Shown here piece after piece: positions 62,066-64,000 of a stretch of DNA of 64,000 nt. Location: NCBI RefSeq assembly GCF_019396345.1, contig NZ_JAHKRM010000038.1, positions 62,001 to 126,000 of the forward strand, written 5' to 3'. The position numbers and the translations under genes are program-made. Numbering within the stretch: position 1 is the stretch's first letter; each line of letters opens with the position of its first letter. The stretch is from Nonomuraea guangzhouensis. Its GTDB lineage: Bacteria; Actinomycetota; Actinomycetes; Streptosporangiales; Streptosporangiaceae. The notes beneath the pieces were generated by a model. It had not been told where the DNA came from, searched no databases, and saw nothing but the letters and a program-made list of their open reading frames with translations.

Positions 62066-63536
62066 CTCCCGGTGGAAGGAGCGGGACGGCGGGCGGGCCG
62101 TGCTCGATGAGGTCGAGCAGGGCGTCCGTGTCGAGGTGCTGTTCGACCAGATCGCCGAGGGCGTCCAGGCGGCTCTCGCGCAGCAGGGCGAAGTCCGTGT
62201 CCGGCGCCGGGACGAAGGCACGCCCGGCCCGCTCGGCCACGTCGGTGAGGAAGGCGCGGCGGAAGCCGTCGTTCTCCAGCGCGCCGTGCCAGGTGGTGCC
62301 CCACACGTCGCCCACGCGGCAGCCGTCGAGGAACGGTTCGCCGCCTTCGACGGTCGCGACGCCGTGGTGGATCTCGTACGCGCTGACCGGATGCCCGTAC
62401 GCGTGACCGGCCGGGCGGCCGAGCGTCTTGCCCGCGGCGAACCGGACCCGAACCGGAAGCAGGCCCAGACCGTCGACCCGACCGGCGCCCGACTCGACGT
62501 CGTCGTGGATCTCGCGGGCGAGCATCTGGTAGCCGCCGCAGATGCCGAGGATCGGTCCGGTACGCCGCCGGACGGCATCGGCCAGGCCGGTGTCACGGAG
62601 CCAGGCCAGGTCGCTGACCGTCGCTCGGGAGCCGGGCAGCACCACCAGGTCGGCGTCGTCCAGCTCCGCCGGATCGGTCACGAAGCGGACCAGCACCCCC
62701 GGCTCAGCGGCCAGGGCGTCGAGGTCGGTGAAGTTGGAGATCCTCGGCAGCTTGACCACCGCCACGCGGAGCGTCTGGTCGCCGTGGGGCCGTTGCGGGG
62801 CGATCGAGCGGCTGCCGAGGGCGAGTGAGTCCTCGACGTCCAGCCAGAGCCCGTCCAGCCAGGGCAGCACACCGTACACCCGGCGGCCGGTGAGGTCGCG
62901 GAGCATGTCCAGGCCGGGTTCGAGCAGCTCGGCCGCGCCGCGGAACTTGTTCACGACAAATCCGGAAATATGCGCTTGGTCGGCCGCGTCCAGCAGGCCG
63001 ACCGTGCCGTAGAACGCGGCGAACACGCCGCCGCGGTCGATGTCGCCCACCACGATCACCGGCAGGTTCGCCGCCCTGGCCAGACCCATGTTGGCGATGT
63101 CGCCCCGGCGCAGGTTGATCTCCGCGGGGCTGCCGGCGCCCTCGCAGATGACGACGTCGTACGAGCTCCGCAGCCGGTCGAGCGAGGCCAGCGCGCTCTC
63201 GCGGAGCAGGTCCTTGAGCCGGCCGTACTCCATCGCGTCGACGTCGGCCACCGGCTGTCCCATCAGGACCACCTGGCTGCGGCGGTCGCTGCCGGGCTTG
63301 AGCAGGATCGGGTTCATGTCGGCGACGGGTTCGAGGCCGGCGGCCCGCGCCTGAACGGCCTGGGCGCGGCCGATCTCGGCGCCGTCGGCGGTGACGTACG
63401 AGTTCAGGGACATGTTCTGGGCCTTGAACGGCGCGACGCGGACCCCCTTGCGGGCCAGCCAGCGGCAGATCCCGGCGGTGACGACGCTCTTGCCCGCGTC
63501 AGATGTGGTGCCGGCGACCAGCAGCGCTCCGCTCAT
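62052..63536 (-). CDS. cobQ: Cobyric acid synthase
   Basis: A 494-residue amidotransferase of late cobalamin synthesis that amidates four carboxyl groups of the corrin ring. The N-terminal P-loop-like domain (LLVAGTTSDAGKSVVTAG) is followed by a glutamine amidotransferase domain with the nucleophile Cys near 331 in GICGGYQMLAR and a catalytic His in YEIHHGVATVEGG. Length is right. ATG 63536 has no ribosome site in the 15 bases before it, because a TnpB element ends there. It lies 30 kb from the other cobalamin genes. Confidence 0.92.
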   Translation of the reverse strand: MSGALLVAGTTSDAGKSVVTAGICRWLARKGVRVAPFKAQNMSLNSYVTADGAEIGRAQAVQARAAGLEPVADMNPILLKPGSDRRSQVVLMGQPVADVDAMEYGRLKDLLRESALASLDRLRSSYDVVICEGAGSPAEINLRRGDIANMGLARAANLPVIVVGDIDRGGVFAAFYGTVGLLDAADQAHISGFVVNKFRGAAELLEPGLDMLRDLTGRRVYGVLPWLDGLWLDVEDSLALGSRSIAPQRPHGDQTLRVAVVKLPRISNFTDLDALAAEPGVLVRFVTDPAELDDADLVVLPGSRATVSDLAWLRDTGLADAVRRRTGPILGICGGYQMLAREIHDDVESGAGRVDGLGLLPVRVRFAAGKTLGRPAGHAYGHPVSAYEIHHGVATVEGGEPFLDGCRVGDVWGTTWHGALENDGFRRAFLTDVAERAGRAFVPAPDTDFALLRESRLDALGDLVEQHLDTDALLDLIEHGPPAVPLLPPGASAG

Positions 63537-63544
63537 GGCTTAGA

Positions 63545-63720
63545 TCTTGACATGCTCCCCGCTCTAAAGGGACGGGGGTTCCCGTGCCGCTATGCGGCAG
63601 CTCGTGCCGGTTGCGCGGCTCGTGCTGTGGGACGGGGTGCTTGACGTTTCTCGGACCCGGGTGGGTCTCCACGCCCTGAGACGACCAGCCCGGCCGCCTG
63701 TCCTTTGGCCTTGATGTTCC
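63545..63720 (-). ncRNA. Possible omega/re-RNA region of the TnpB element
   Basis: IS200/IS605-type elements make a guide RNA from the end of tnpB and the right end. Here the right end holds two stems: TGCCGC-TAT-GCGGCA (63585-63599) over the tnpB stop codon and CCCCG-N11-CGGGG (63557-63577). The outer end CTTGAC (63546-63551) is the place where the guide would start, running into the cobQ start region. Only the fold and the place support this. Confidence 0.4.
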
Positions 63721-64000
63721 TCGCCGCGACGATGTCGGCGTGCTCGGTGTGCCCGCAAGACGTGCAGGAGAAGACCGCTTGGCTCTTGCGGCTCTTCTCC
63801 TCCACCTTCCCGCACGCAGGTTCCGGGCACGTCTGAGACGTGTACGCGGGGTTGATCTTATGGATGACGCTGCCGGTGTAGCGGGCCTTGGAGCGGAGGG
63901 CGACTTCCAGGCCGTACCAGCCCTTGCCGAGAATCGCCTTGCTGAGCCCGGATTTCGCGGCCGCGCCGTTGCGCAGGAACCTGCCCGGCCGGTCGGGGTC
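63590..64000 (-). CDS. TnpB (IS200/IS605 family), C-terminal part
   Basis: The frame runs in from the right edge, so only the last ~137 residues are visible. They include the HKINPAYTSQTC stretch and the zinc ribbon TCPEPACGKV with FSCTSCGHTEHADIVAARNI, where the Asp is the last RuvC residue of TnpB. The upstream part (SKAILGKGWYGLEVALRSKA) also agrees. A Pro/Ala/Gln-rich tail of about 40 residues follows. TnpB is the RNA-guided nuclease ancestor of Cas12. The element's outer end sits ten bases from the cobQ start codon. Stop at 63590. Confidence 0.85.
   Translation of the reverse strand, partial: DPDRPGRFLRNGAAAKSGLSKAILGKGWYGLEVALRSKARYTGSVIHKINPAYTSQTCPEPACGKVEEKSRKSQAVFSCTSCGHTEHADIVAARNIKAKGQAAGLVVSGRGDPPGSEKRQAPRPTARAAQPARAAA

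Overview
The window is very GC-rich, densely coded DNA with many ATGA/GTGA overlaps between neighbouring genes, GTG starts, Shine-Dalgarno sites of the GGAGG type, F420-type and cobalamin genes, and a PASTA-less Ser/Thr kinase. This is a filamentous actinomycete chromosome; the gene content looks most like Streptosporangiales (Nonomuraea-like), but that placement is inference from protein style only.

Layout. 1-3312: a DMT exporter cut by the window edge, a GNAT enzyme coupled to an XRE/TPR-type regulator, and a small conserved protein. 3671-8311: a long hairpin, then an MscS channel, group II truncated haemoglobin and GH13 alpha-glucosidase on the plus strand, facing an MFS gene coupled to a hot-dog thioesterase. 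8311-15000: an acyl-CoA catabolism island (SDR, MaoC fragment, TetR regulator, acyl-CoA dehydrogenase, broken acyl-CoA synthetase, VOC protein, MFS transporter). Five 15-bp TAGA-N7-TCTA-like palindromes sit in its three divergent promoters and look like the TetR operator. Several genes in the island are decayed. 15073-21574: PIG-L deacetylase, EttA, a GGDEF diguanylate cyclase and an SSB with a very long disordered tail.

21826-31764: a minus-strand run reading cobL, cbiX-like, cobT, agmatinase-family gene, cobA/cysG fusion, then two dynamin-like GTPases that overlap each other. cobQ lies far away at 62052-63536 with a TnpB element inserted just upstream. 31863-41641: double GNAT, a baeRF2/Vms1-like protein, lutABC with a divergent GntR regulator and two perfect 11-bp operators, an NmrA-like reductase/AraC pair, a sulfatase and an LLM oxidoreductase. 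41907-46025: an ABC/FtsX exporter divergent from an orphan LuxR response regulator. 46160-50034: a DUF6504-DnaE2 pair without an adjacent ImuB.

50114-55496: a GntR/UTRA regulator divergent from a five-gene ABC importer operon ending in a HAD phosphatase. 55486-55975: a broken HigBA-type toxin-antitoxin. 55990-58572: a transmembrane Ser/Thr kinase co-directional with a virginiamycin B lyase. 58577-62065: quinone oxidoreductase, LysE, patatin and PlsC-like acyltransferase. Short degenerate tandem arrays occur just downstream of many stop codons and are a recurring feature of the window. I saw no tRNA, rRNA or CRISPR array. Every domain call is by eye; no search was run.
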